Below are positions 45,964-54,578 of a DNA stretch of 64,000 nt, one piece after another. The position numbers and the translations under genes are program-made. The number at the start of each line of letters is the position of its first letter. Position 1 is the first letter of the stretch. The DNA lies in contig JAVVXB010000016.1 in the NCBI GenBank assembly GCA_036651815.1, positions 1 to 64,000 on the forward strand, in the 5' to 3' direction. Under the pieces are notes generated by a model, which saw only the letters and a program-made list of their open reading frames with translations, made no database searches and was not told the origin of the DNA. Source of the stretch: JAVVXB01 sp036651815 (GTDB lineage Bacteria; Bacillota; Clostridia; Christensenellales; CAG-138).

Positions 45964-46035
45964 GATCATCCGATCCATTGGCATGCACCTGATTTCGCAA
46001 CAACTATTTTCATGCTTGCATCAGCCGCATCCATA

Positions 46036-46590
46036 TCAGCGGCCATAGCGGAAACATCCCGTCTCATGGTCATTGACAATACCAACTGCTTGCAGATAGG
46101 AGTAGATCGTGACCGAACCAACATAACGCATACCGCGGGCTTTCATGTCCATGGAGACGCGGTCGGACAGCGCCGTTGTCGTCGGAAATCTATCATCTAT
46201 ATTTACAACGCTTACATGGTTTGAAAACCCCCACAGATATGCTGAGAACGATCCAAAAGCACGCTGTATCTCCAAAATAATACCCGCGTTTTTGATTGCA
46301 GCCTCAATCTTTCTACGGCACCGGATGATTCCCACGTCCTGCATGAGTGCCTTGACCTTATCCGCATCATAGCGGGCAATCTTTTCTGGGTTGAATTGAT
46401 CGAATGCAGCACGGAAATGCGCCCGTTTCTTTAAGATTGTGATCCACGACAGCCCTGCCTGAAAAGTTTCCAGTAGAAACATCTCATATAGTTTCTGATC
46501 GTCGTAGATTGGCACGCCCCATTCCGTATCATGATAGGCCACATAGACCGGATCGCTGCCGACCCAACTGCAACGCTGCCTGTTTTCCAC
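46036..46590 (-). CDS. tag: DNA-3-methyladenine glycosylase I
   Basis: The start is a GTG at 46590 (MENRQRCSWVGSDP), eight bases past GGGGAGG; the frame is open to 46650 but the extra residues are not family-like. The 184-residue protein matches Tag: CSWV...YHDTEWGVP with Cys and His of the zinc site near the N-terminus, QAGLSWITILKKR, and the second zinc pair in NDHETGCFR near the C-terminus. It removes 3-methyladenine from alkylated DNA. It is a single gene, divergent from the amino-acid transporter operon. Confidence 0.94.
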   Translation of the reverse strand: MENRQRCSWVGSDPVYVAYHDTEWGVPIYDDQKLYEMFLLETFQAGLSWITILKKRAHFRAAFDQFNPEKIARYDADKVKALMQDVGIIRCRRKIEAAIKNAGIILEIQRAFGSFSAYLWGFSNHVSVVNIDDRFPTTTALSDRVSMDMKARGMRYVGSVTIYSYLQAVGIVNDHETGCFRYGR

Positions 46591-46723
46591 GCGCCATACC
46601 TCCCCACATTCAATGCTGCTACTATACCGTAAGTGGCAACGGTATGACAACTAACAATTGCGCACGTCTCCATTCTCACCACACAAAATAACTAAAAATG
46701 ACAGGAATTAATAAAAGGCGCTA

Positions 46724-46752
46724 TTGACTTTACTCTGCTAAAGTGCTAAATT
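46724..46752 (+). promoter_or_regulatory. Promoter of the amino-acid ABC transporter operon
   Basis: TTGACT (46724-46729), a 17-base spacer and TAAATT (46747-46752), 76 bases before the lipoprotein start. Confidence 0.6.
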
Positions 46753-46827
46753 GATAACACAGTCATACATACCTCTCACAAAATATGCAAAATGATTGTT
46801 GAAGAACTTCTTGGAGGAAAAGAAAGA

Positions 46828-47676
46828 ATGAAAAAAAGCATCAAAATTACCCTTGCCCTTGCTCTGGTCGTCGCGTTTGCGTTCTGCTGCCTGGGTGGCT
46901 GCGCAAAAAAATCAACCAAGATTATCGTTTTGTCCGACACCTTTGCTGCCGAACAGTACGGCATTGGCTACCGTAACACGGACATCGCCTTGGGCTTGAA
47001 AATTCAGGAAGCTTTCGATGCGCTTGTTGCCGATGGAACCGCCGCCAAAGTCAGCCAACAGTGGCTGGGCGCCGATTTGGTTCTAAAGGATCAGCCCTTT
47101 CTTGAGGAAAATAGCGCCCCCGCAGACGATGCATCTTGGACAAAGATTCAAGAACGTGGTTATTTTGTTCTGGGTCTGGATGCCTCCTTCCCGCCCATGG
47201 GATTCGTGAATGAAAAAAATGAGATCATCGGTTTTGACATCGATCTGGCAAAAGCCGTTGCCAAAAATCTTGGCGTAGAAGTTAAGCTTCAGCCCATCGA
47301 CTGGTCCGCCAAAGAGCTTGAACTCAACAACGGAAACATCGACTGCATTTGGAACGGCATGACCATCACCGATGAACGCCTCGCTTCGATGTATTTCACG
47401 AAACCTTATCTATCCAACGATCAGATCATCCTTGTGAGCGATCATTCCGACATCGTCACAAAAGCTGATCTTAAGGACAAGATCGTTGCCGCTCAGTCCG
47501 GATCCTCCGGCCTTGAAGCCGTGGAATCCGACACCGCGACACGTGCCACCTTCAAGGAACTCGTCACCTATGACGAATACACCGCTGCCTATCAAGATCT
47601 AAAAGTTGGCCGCGTGGATGCGTTGGTCATCGACAGTATTGTTGGTTACTACCTCATCGCAACCGATGCGGCTTAA
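46828..47676 (+). CDS. Amino-acid-binding lipoprotein, apparently circularly permuted
   Basis: The start is MKKSIKITLAL (46828), behind GGAGGAAAAGAAAG. The 282-residue protein has a lipoprotein signal with lipobox LGGC (Cys25). Residues 27-88 (VLSDTFAAEQYGIGYR, then FDALVADGTAAKVSQQWLG) are what normally forms the C-terminal end of polar amino-acid binding proteins. A linker with ENSAPADDA follows, and then the usual N-terminal and middle parts (ERGYFVLGLDASFPPMGF, GFDIDLAKAVAKNLGVEV, NGMTITDERL, VDALVIDS), stopping at YYLIATDAA where the tail should begin. Ligand-contact residues Arg184 and Asp269 remain. All parts are present once, in changed order. It binds an amino acid outside the membrane for the transporter encoded next. 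Confidence 0.85.
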   Translation: MKKSIKITLALALVVAFAFCCLGGCAKKSTKIIVLSDTFAAEQYGIGYRNTDIALGLKIQEAFDALVADGTAAKVSQQWLGADLVLKDQPFLEENSAPADDASWTKIQERGYFVLGLDASFPPMGFVNEKNEIIGFDIDLAKAVAKNLGVEVKLQPIDWSAKELELNNGNIDCIWNGMTITDERLASMYFTKPYLSNDQIILVSDHSDIVTKADLKDKIVAAQSGSSGLEAVESDTATRATFKELVTYDEYTAAYQDLKVGRVDALVIDSIVGYYLIATDAA

Positions 47677-47782
47677 GTCAAATTGCAAATTCGTTTGCAA
47701 CAACTGATCAACTGATTACTTCAACAGGCAGGTACGCTCGTTTGTGCCTGCCTGTGAGGCGTTGTTACGCCACAGGAGACTT

Positions 47783-48439
47783 ATGAACTTTTCTTATTTC
47801 TTTTCTCTATTTGGATCGCTGTCTCAAGGCTTTCTCACCACACTCAACCTCTTCTTGATTGCTTTAGCCCTTTCCATTCCACTTGGATTGGTCATTGCTT
47901 TCATGCGTACAAGCCGTGTCGGCATCCTGCGTGGTATTTCCGGCGTGTATGTATGGTTGTTGCGCGGCACGCCACTGCTTTTGCAGTTGTACTTCTTTTT
48001 CTTCGGTCTGCCCAACATCCCTGGTATCGGGCAGTATCTCATCCTTGGCCGCTTTGAAGCGGCATGCTGGGCATTTGTGCTCAACTACGCCGCATACTTT
48101 GCGGAAATCTTCCGCGGCGGTATGCTCAGCATTGATGCCGGGCAATACGAGGCTGCGCAAGTATTGGGTTTCAATCGCTTGCAGACCATACGGTTTCTAA
48201 CCGTGCCGCAAATGCTGCGCGTGTGCTTGCCAGCCATCAGCAACGAGGCGATTACGCTGGTGAAGGATACGGCGCTTGTCACCGCCATCGGCGTAACCGA
48301 CATTCTCTACTATGCCAAGCATGCGGTCAACCGCGATGTAGACACCAGTGCATTTATTGTGGCCGCCATCTTTTATCTGGCCATGAGTTATTTCGTTACC
48401 AAGCTTTTCGACCTGCTCGAGAAGCGATTCCGTTTCTGA
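47783..48439 (+). CDS. Polar amino-acid ABC transporter permease
   Basis: The start is MNFSYFFSLFG (47783), after AGGAGA; an earlier in-frame ATG has no site. The 218-residue HisM/GlnP-type permease has about five membrane segments, the RGTPLLLQLYFFFFGLP motif and the ATPase-coupling EAA loop EAAQVLGFNRLQTIRFLTVPQ. As only one permease gene is present, it probably works as a homodimer. It is followed 13 bases later by the ATPase gene. The 106-base gap after the lipoprotein gene contains no strong terminator. Confidence 0.94.
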   Translation: MNFSYFFSLFGSLSQGFLTTLNLFLIALALSIPLGLVIAFMRTSRVGILRGISGVYVWLLRGTPLLLQLYFFFFGLPNIPGIGQYLILGRFEAACWAFVLNYAAYFAEIFRGGMLSIDAGQYEAAQVLGFNRLQTIRFLTVPQMLRVCLPAISNEAITLVKDTALVTAIGVTDILYYAKHAVNRDVDTSAFIVAAIFYLAMSYFVTKLFDLLEKRFRF

Positions 48440-48452
48440 GGAGGTGCGCAGA

Positions 48453-49202
48453 ATGTCGATGATTCAAGTTACTGGTTTAACCAAATCCTTTGGTGATCAT
48501 CTGGTGCTCAATGATGTCTCGTTTTCAGTCGAGGAAGGGCAGGTCGTTGCCGTCATTGGGCCTTCCGGTATGGGCAAGAGCACGCTTCTGCGGTGTTTAA
48601 TCGGCCTTGAGACATCAGATAAAGCCGATATTGTCATTGAGGGTAAGACCATGTTATCCGCAAGCGGCGCGAATCCCCCCGCCGCCGAACAGCGTAAGCT
48701 GCGCGCACGAATGGGCATGGTCTTTCAGGGTTTCAATCTATTTGCGCACATGAATGTGATGAAAAACATGATTACTGCGCCAATCCAAGTAAAAAAGAAA
48801 TCCAAAGTGGATGCGGAGAAGCGTGCGCAAGAGCTGCTGAAACTGGTAGGGCTCGTCGACAAGGCACAAGCAATGCCTTCGCAACTTTCCGGTGGTGAAA
48901 AGCAACGCATTGCCATCGCGCGGGCAATGATGATGGATCCTGATATCCTGCTGTTTGACGAGCCGACAAGTTCCCTCGATCCTCAGCTTACAGCAGAGGT
49001 GCTGAATGTTATGAAGGTGCTGGCAAAGCAGAACATGACCATGCTTGTCGTCACACATGAGATGGGATTTGCCAAGGAAGTCGCCGACAAGGTCTTGTTT
49101 ATGGGCAACAAGACCGTGCTGGAATCCGGTACGCCAAAGTACATTTTTGATGAGTGCCCCAATCCCACGGTACGCGATTTTGTGGACTCCGTCTTGAAAT
49201 AG
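48453..49202 (+). CDS. Polar amino-acid ABC transporter ATP-binding protein
   Basis: The start is MSMIQVTGLTKSFG (48453), behind AGGAGG; a GTG nine bases earlier falls inside that site. The 249-residue ATPase has Walker A GPSGMGKST (about 35-43), the Q-loop VFQGFNLFAHM, signature LSGGEKQRIAIARA, Walker B ILLFDEPTSSLDP and the switch VVTHEM. It belongs to the GlnQ/HisP class. It powers uptake of an amino acid through the permease, with ligand delivered by the permuted lipoprotein. Length and motifs are normal. Confidence 0.95.
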   Translation: MSMIQVTGLTKSFGDHLVLNDVSFSVEEGQVVAVIGPSGMGKSTLLRCLIGLETSDKADIVIEGKTMLSASGANPPAAEQRKLRARMGMVFQGFNLFAHMNVMKNMITAPIQVKKKSKVDAEKRAQELLKLVGLVDKAQAMPSQLSGGEKQRIAIARAMMMDPDILLFDEPTSSLDPQLTAEVLNVMKVLAKQNMTMLVVTHEMGFAKEVADKVLFMGNKTVLESGTPKYIFDECPNPTVRDFVDSVLK

Positions 49203-49284
49203 CTGTCGTCCAGCCCTTCCGGACGCATAAAAATCAGCTGTCTTTCCATTGATTCCTTGATCGTCAAAGTGATTGTCAGGGTAC

Positions 49285-49309
49285 AACATACCATCACACG
49301 CCGTATGTT
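49285..49309 (+). terminator. First terminator-like hairpin after the amino-acid ABC operon
   Basis: AACATAC (49285-49291) pairs with GTATGTT (49303-49309), 82 bases past the ATPase stop. The T run is short. Confidence 0.5.
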
Positions 49310-49659
49310 TAGGTGATTATAAATCACCGTTTTGTAGCAATCCCGCCCCGTCTAAAGGTATCGGGTTTCCAGGCGGCAAGAAACGCCGAGAAACCCCGCC
49401 TTGCAAGGACGATTCATTCTCACCGAAAAGCCGCAAAGTCAGCATCCAAGTCGTAAGCACCTCAACTAGTGGCATTAGGCTGAGTTCTTAAAAAAAGAAT
49501 CTGTAGTTCCTCGTTAATTTCTCTAATCAGTTGCTGCGGAGGATTTACAAGTTCGCTAACAGTAAATCAAGAATTATGAGCGCAAAAATAGCGACATAGT
49601 TTCCAAAAACGCTATCTGGATGCATTCAAACAAGCCTTAACCCTTTGGGACAGTCTCAG

Positions 49660-49695
49660 CATACGACGTGCATCCACACGCCGTATGTTTTTTTT
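49660..49695 (+). terminator. Second terminator before the AGCS symporter gene
   Basis: CATACGACGTG (49660-49670) pairs with CACGCCGTATG (49677-49687), one mismatch, followed by eight T residues. Confidence 0.75.
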
Positions 49696-49825
49696 ATGTC
49701 ATGTATCACCATGTTTTTCCATATGTGTAGTAAGGCAGCCTTTTTTCCCATATTTCTGATGACAGCCTACAAAGAGTCCATTGTCCAAATTGAGCTGCCA
49801 ATTTTTTTCGAAAAGAGTTAGTGAT

Positions 49826-51172
49826 ATGCAAACGCTTGTTGCGCTGTTGCTGCTAGCCACCGCCGGTTACTGCACCTGCCGAACGCGATTTATTCAGTTT
49901 CGACGATTTTTGCCCGCGCTCAAGCATGCTATACCGCACCGCAAATCTACACACGGGGTATCCCCTTTTCAGGCAGCGGCAACCTCACTTGCGGCAACCA
50001 TTGGCACGGGTAATATCGCAGGCGTTGCAGGTGCCATTTTGCTAGGTGGTCCTGGTACTATATTTTGGATGTGGATTACCGCGCTGTTGGGCATGTCGAC
50101 AAAATATGTGGAGATTTATTTCGGCATGCGCTTGCGCACAAAAACGCTGATCGGCCCGATGGCCTATATTCGCAACGGTCTTCAACCAGGCATGCATTGG
50201 CTCGCCGCACTCTATGCGGCAGTCTGTGCACTGTCCTGTCTCTGTATGGGAAATTTGGTACAGGTAAATGCCGTTGCAGAAGCCGCCATCACATTCACGC
50301 AATCCGTCTCCATGCATACCAACCTGTCCCCAACGTTTCTTGCCGCAGCCGTTGGAACCTGTACAGCCATTGCCGTGGGTGTCGTGCAGTTCGGTGGCGC
50401 AAAACGTACCGGACAGGCCGCGGCGATCCTAGTACCGTTTATGAGCGGGCTTTATATGCTCGGTGCATTGATCGTCATCGTTGCAAATCTATCCGCATTA
50501 CCGGGCGCATTTTCTGCGATCATTCGCGGCGCTTGGTCGATGCGCGCCTTTCTGGTTGGGGTTGCTCGCGGTATGTTTACACACGAAGCGGGCCTCGGCA
50601 CGGCCGCCATCGCGCACGGTAGCGCCGACACCGACGAGGCACATGGGCAGGCGTTGTATGGCGTTTTTGAGGTCTTTCTGGATACGATCGTAATCTGTAC
50701 GCTAACCGCACTTGCAATACTGGTCAGTGGAATCCCAATTATCGCCGTAGACACAGCAAAAAACAGTGCGCTTGTCATCGACGCCTTTGGTAGCGTTTTT
50801 GGGCAAACAACCGCCGCGGCCTGCATCTGCGTTTCGCTGGCACTGTTTGCATTTTCCAGCATATTGAGCTTCTCGCTCTATGGCGCAACCTGTATGAGCA
50901 GTCTATTTGGGTCGCGTGCAGGTACGCTCTATCAAATCTTTTTTCTGCCGTTGCTTGTGGTTGGTGCATGCATCCGCGTGTCCGCAGCATGGCAGCTTGC
51001 GGAATGGGCCAACATGGGCATCGGGCTTATCAATTCCGCCGCACTGGTCCTATTGATGCACCGAGGCTCCACCCATCGTCCATCTGCAAACAACACGGCC
51101 AAAGGATCGGTATTCCGATGCATAACGCACAATTGTTCGTGTATTTTAACGGGTCATTGCCCGGGCAATTGA
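49826..51172 (+). CDS. Sodium:alanine/glycine symporter (AGCS family)
   Basis: The start is taken at MQTLVALLLLATAGY (49826), with GAAAAGAG upstream; the frame also opens at 49781 with residues unlike the family. The 448-residue protein has about ten to eleven membrane segments. Signatures are RTRFIQFRRF near the N-terminus, GVSPFQAAATSLAATIGTGNIAGVAGAI (the substrate/sodium-binding helix), FWMWITALLGMSTKYVEI, and RGMFTHEAGLGTAAIAHGSA. It imports alanine or glycine with sodium. It is a single gene behind a strong terminator. Confidence 0.92.
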   Translation: MQTLVALLLLATAGYCTCRTRFIQFRRFLPALKHAIPHRKSTHGVSPFQAAATSLAATIGTGNIAGVAGAILLGGPGTIFWMWITALLGMSTKYVEIYFGMRLRTKTLIGPMAYIRNGLQPGMHWLAALYAAVCALSCLCMGNLVQVNAVAEAAITFTQSVSMHTNLSPTFLAAAVGTCTAIAVGVVQFGGAKRTGQAAAILVPFMSGLYMLGALIVIVANLSALPGAFSAIIRGAWSMRAFLVGVARGMFTHEAGLGTAAIAHGSADTDEAHGQALYGVFEVFLDTIVICTLTALAILVSGIPIIAVDTAKNSALVIDAFGSVFGQTTAAACICVSLALFAFSSILSFSLYGATCMSSLFGSRAGTLYQIFFLPLLVVGACIRVSAAWQLAEWANMGIGLINSAALVLLMHRGSTHRPSANNTAKGSVFRCITHNCSCILTGHCPGN

Positions 51173-51852
51173 ATCTACCCGCGCAAACGACCAAAACAAG
51201 AACCAGCATGCAACGATAACGCCGTTATATCCAGGGCATGATCATAAAAAGTTTGCGTGCTATGGTAAGCGATTTAACCGTTTAAATCTGATAATTTTTC
51301 AGCGCCGTGTCTTTGAGAATTGCCTACGATGACCTCTGCACATCGGAAAAATATAAATTGGTTTTTTGAGCATGCCCTGCCGTTATGACTCATTGAATCG
51401 TTACCATCCAACGAACGTTGCACTAAAAAAACGTCTCACGTGTGTATGACACGAGAAAAGTTTTGCAAAAGAACTGAAAAGCAGAAATCACAACAAAAGT
51501 TATATTGATGCACATTGGATCATTCCCGCTTGATTGCTCTCCTGTACATTTCAACCGCTCCATCAATAATGTACCCAGCACAGGCAAAGCCTTTATGGAT
51601 GACAAGGAGAATAGAATGCGTAAATATCCAGCAGTGAAGAGAATGCCTATTCAACTGATAACATGTATGCATAATGAATCTTATACGAGACGCATCGGCG
51701 CAACTGCCCGATCCAAACGCGTTTGTTTTAAAATGCCGAAAACAGTCTCGCACTCGAAGGTATCGTTAGTAGCGAAATCTGGATTTTCAATTCAACATAC
51801 GCGTATAACAAATGCAACCGATGTTCATACTCAATCATGAGGTGAATAACAA
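51173..51852. other. Intergenic region upstream of spoIIR
   Basis: No gene is supported. Frames at 51505-51840 (plus) and 51520-51753 (minus) overlap each other and have no family features. A hairpin with a T run on the minus strand lies at 51424-51455, which would end a minus-strand transcript of unknown origin. A sporulation (sigma-F type) promoter for spoIIR is expected in the last 150 bases but was not identified. Confidence 0.4.
51424..51455 (-). terminator. Minus-strand hairpin with T run
   Basis: CTC-A-CGTGT pairs with ACACG-AG around 51433-51453; on the minus strand it is followed by CGTTTTTTTAG. No minus-strand gene is recognised upstream, so it may end a small RNA or be chance. Confidence 0.35.
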
Positions 51853-52413
51853 ATGATTCCATCCCTGTTCCGTAGAAAACACATGCTTGCCACAGCCGTA
51901 CTCATCGTGCTGACAGCCGCTCTTTTCTGTCTGCCTGCAGGTAAAACGCCCTCTGCGCGGGCTGAGGATATCCTGCGCTTGCACGTGATTGCCAACAGTG
52001 ATTCCGCAGAGGATCAGCGAGTCAAGTTGCTGGTGCGGGACAAGCTACTCCAGGTGCTACCCGCCATGAACAGCGCAGCTGAAACGGAAGCCTATCTGCT
52101 CTCGCACGGACGCGACATCCTAATGTTGGTAGAAAACACGCTGCGTGAAAATGGTAAGAATTATCGCGCACAGCTGATGCTCGGCAGATACCCATTTCCA
52201 GACCGTACCTATGGAAATAAATCCTATCCGGCCGGCGACTACAACGCGCTCCGCATTGTATTGGGCAATGGGTTGGGTCAAAACTGGTGGTGCGTACTCT
52301 TTCCACCACTCTGCATTGTAACCGCTGATCAGCAGCCGCTGCCTGAAGCCGACGAAATCACATTTGAAAGTAGTATCATGAAATGGTTTCACAGCTGGGA
52401 GGTAGCGAAATGA
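51853..52413 (+). CDS. spoIIR: Stage II sporulation protein R
   Basis: The 186-residue secreted protein has a signal/anchor segment (about 12-30) and the SpoIIR core: LRLHVIANSDSAEDQRVKLLVRD (about 41-63), KNYRAQLMLGRYPFPDRTYG and YNALRIVLGNGLGQNWWCVLFPPLC. SpoIIR is made in the forespore under sigma-F and signals across the membranes to activate SpoIIGA, which processes sigma-E in the mother cell. A GAGGTGAA site precedes the ATG. Its stop overlaps the sleB start by four bases, so in this organism it is co-translated with a germination enzyme gene. Confidence 0.95.
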   Translation: MIPSLFRRKHMLATAVLIVLTAALFCLPAGKTPSARAEDILRLHVIANSDSAEDQRVKLLVRDKLLQVLPAMNSAAETEAYLLSHGRDILMLVENTLRENGKNYRAQLMLGRYPFPDRTYGNKSYPAGDYNALRIVLGNGLGQNWWCVLFPPLCIVTADQQPLPEADEITFESSIMKWFHSWEVAK

Positions 52414-53126
52414 AGCAACACCGGTTTCAATCCTTTCAGTTATTCCGATTTCTGTGCTTTTTTTTGACGCTGGTTCTCGTCATTGTTGCCGTGCAGCCCA
52501 TCGCATATGCAGCTGCGCTGAAACTTGGTTCCTCCGGTGACGATGTTATCAAACTACAAAAAAAGTTGAAAAGTTGGGGATATTTTGACGGCGCTGCAGA
52601 CGGCAAATTTGGCGTGAAAACCGAAGAAGCTGTCAAATATTTTCAGCGAAAAAACGGGCTGACCGCCGATGGTGTGGTTGGTTCCGCCACCGTCAAGGCG
52701 CTGGGACTGAGTCTATCCGACAACGCCTCCGGACCCTCTCATTCCTCTTCTAATAACTCCTCTTCGCCATCGGCCAGTGGAGACACCTATCTGCTGGCAA
52801 AATGCATCTATGGGGAATCCCGTGGGGAACCCTATAAAGGACAGGTTGCCGTAGCTGCTGTAATTCTCAACCGTGTGGAATCCAGTAAATTTCCAAGCTC
52901 CATTGCGGGGGTAATCTACCAGCCCGGCGCGTTCTCCGTTGTTAACGACGGGCAGATTAATCTTGCTCCAAACGATTCTGCCCTAAAAGCAGCGCGGGAT
53001 GCCATGAACGGTTACGACCCCACCGGAGGATGCGTCTACTACTATAATCCAGACAAGACAAGCAACCAATGGATCCGCTCCCGTCCCATTATTCTAACCA
53101 TCGGCAGGCATGTGTTCTGCAAATGA
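52410..53126 (+). CDS. sleB: Spore cortex-lytic enzyme SleB
   Basis: The start is MKQHRFQSFQLF (52410), overlapping the spoIIR stop (ATGA). The 238-residue protein has a signal peptide (about 10-35), a peptidoglycan-binding domain (LGSSGDDVIKLQKKLKSWGYF...AVKYFQRKNGLTADGVVG), a Ser-rich linker and a C-terminal hydrolase_2/SleB domain (LLAKCIYGESRGEPYKGQVAVAAVILNRV) with the catalytic Glu in YGES. It cleaves muramic-lactam-containing cortex during germination. Its stability in the spore depends on YpeB, encoded next. Confidence 0.94.
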   Translation: MKQHRFQSFQLFRFLCFFLTLVLVIVAVQPIAYAAALKLGSSGDDVIKLQKKLKSWGYFDGAADGKFGVKTEEAVKYFQRKNGLTADGVVGSATVKALGLSLSDNASGPSHSSSNNSSSPSASGDTYLLAKCIYGESRGEPYKGQVAVAAVILNRVESSKFPSSIAGVIYQPGAFSVVNDGQINLAPNDSALKAARDAMNGYDPTGGCVYYYNPDKTSNQWIRSRPIILTIGRHVFCK

Positions 53127-53139
53127 CGGAGGTACGCTC

Positions 53140-54498
53140 ATGAAAGACACCCGCAAGTTTCAAACCGTAATTTTGTTCGCCGTACCGGTGGTGCTATCCC
53201 TTGCGCTTGCGGCCGTATGCATCTGGGCAAGTGAAAGCAACAAAAATGTGCAGCAGCAATGTGCAAATCTTGAAAACGAAGTACAATCTGCATACCGGCA
53301 GGCGGTTTATCAGTTGAGCGACAACATCAACGACCTGCAAACCTCGCTCAAAAAGTTACAGGTCACCGGCAGTACTTCGCAGCACATTCTACTGCTATCC
53401 GACGTTTGGCGGCTATCTGGCGCAGCGGTAGCCAACATGGGCAATATTCCGTCCTCACATGTAGATACCGCCGATCTAAATGCATTTATTGTGCGCACAG
53501 GCGACTATGCGCGGGTACTATGCCGCCGCATTCTGGATGGTGGCGTATTGGTCAGCGACGATTATCAGCAACTCAATCAGCTCTATGAGGCGAGCGTTGG
53601 CATTGGTAACGAACTGAAAGTGCGCCTCGATAATGACGATTTCCCATCCGCCTCGCTGGATATGGACGGCTATTTTACCGGGTCTGAAATGGGCGAAGAT
53701 GCGCAAAAGGATGAGGAAAGCATACCCGATTATCCGACCTTGATCTACGATGGACCGTTCTCCGAAAGCAACGAGAAGCCAAACCCCAAAGGGATCGGCA
53801 GCGACGAAGTGGATGAGTCTAAGGCCAAAGAGATTGCCATACAATACTTAGGCGGTGGACAATTGGAAAGCTCCGGCCTGGAAGAGGGAACAATCCCTGT
53901 ATTTGGTTTCTTCGGAACCAACAAGGACGGCCGCAATGTGGAAATCACCGTGACGAAGCAGGGCGGCGCGGTGCTATGGATGATGGCCGAGACGCCCATC
54001 GGCACCAGTGGAAAACCAGATGAAGCGACGGGGAAAAAGCTATCCGATGCAGGCAAGTCCTATCTGGATGCCCATGGCTACGCAAACATGGAGGCCACCT
54101 ACGCACAATTCTATGACGGAATTGCCGTGCTGAATTTTGCTGCAACTGAGCACCAGATTATTCTATACGCGGATCTGGTCAAGGTATATGTGGAGCAGTC
54201 CAGCGGAGCAATTGTGGGAATTGATGCAACCAACTACCTAATGTGCCACAGCCCGCGCACACTACCCATGCCCACCATTACGGAGGAAGATGCGCGCGCA
54301 ACCGTCTCCGAAGCGTTGGAGATTAAATCAGTGCGGCTGGCACTGATTCCAAAGACAGCTTCCACTGAGGTGCTGTGTTATGAAGTCAAAGGTACAAGCC
54401 AACAGACAGATTTTATTGTTTATATTGACGCTACCACGGGTTCGGAACAGGAAATCTTTGAGATCATTAACTCCGAAGAAGGCCAGCTTGTTGTATAA
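53140..54498 (+). CDS. ypeB: Germination protein YpeB
   Basis: The start is MKDTRKFQTVILF (53140), behind GGAGG. The 452-residue protein has an N-terminal membrane segment (about 10-30), a helical region (about 30-180: SAYRQAVYQLSDNINDLQTSL, VWRLSGAAVANM) and PepSY-type repeats in the C-terminal half (AKEIAIQYLGGG, GKKLSDAGKSYLDAHGY, DARATVSEALEIKS). YpeB keeps SleB in place and protects it in the dormant spore. It is the last gene of spoIIR-sleB-ypeB, followed by a strong terminator. Confidence 0.94.
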   Translation: MKDTRKFQTVILFAVPVVLSLALAAVCIWASESNKNVQQQCANLENEVQSAYRQAVYQLSDNINDLQTSLKKLQVTGSTSQHILLLSDVWRLSGAAVANMGNIPSSHVDTADLNAFIVRTGDYARVLCRRILDGGVLVSDDYQQLNQLYEASVGIGNELKVRLDNDDFPSASLDMDGYFTGSEMGEDAQKDEESIPDYPTLIYDGPFSESNEKPNPKGIGSDEVDESKAKEIAIQYLGGGQLESSGLEEGTIPVFGFFGTNKDGRNVEITVTKQGGAVLWMMAETPIGTSGKPDEATGKKLSDAGKSYLDAHGYANMEATYAQFYDGIAVLNFAATEHQIILYADLVKVYVEQSSGAIVGIDATNYLMCHSPRTLPMPTITEEDARATVSEALEIKSVRLALIPKTASTEVLCYEVKGTSQQTDFIVYIDATTGSEQEIFEIINSEEGQLVV

Positions 54499-54553
54499 TC
54501 CAACAGGCAAAGTAAGGTAGTTCTATTTGCACGGATGCAGATTCTTCAAAATA

Positions 54554-54578
54554 GCGCAGCATACGTCTGCGCTTTTTT
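54554..54578 (+). terminator. Terminator of spoIIR-sleB-ypeB
   Basis: GCGCAG (54554-54559) pairs with CTGCGC (54567-54572) and is followed by six T residues. Confidence 0.88.

Larger units (their letters stand above)
49203..49825. other. Intergenic region with two terminators and an odd GC-rich segment
   Basis: The region holds two hairpins that share the sequence CACACGCCGTATGTTT (49285-49309 and 49660-49695). Between them at 49313-49329 is a palindrome (GGTGATTATAAATCACC), followed by a GC-rich stretch to about 49480. The stretch is open in one frame (49273-49491) but has no ribosome site. It may be a mobile or repeated segment inserted between two copies of a terminator; no other copy is visible in the window. 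Confidence 0.45.

Noticed and set aside
47663..47782. Frameshift explanation for the missing C-terminal tail of the solute-binding protein
   Set aside because: Sequence after the stop at 47676 was read in all three frames and contains no tail-like segment; the tail is found once, at the N-terminus.
51505..51840. Possible 111-codon gene upstream of spoIIR
   Set aside because: No ribosome site, mixed composition, overlapped by an equally poor frame on the other strand.
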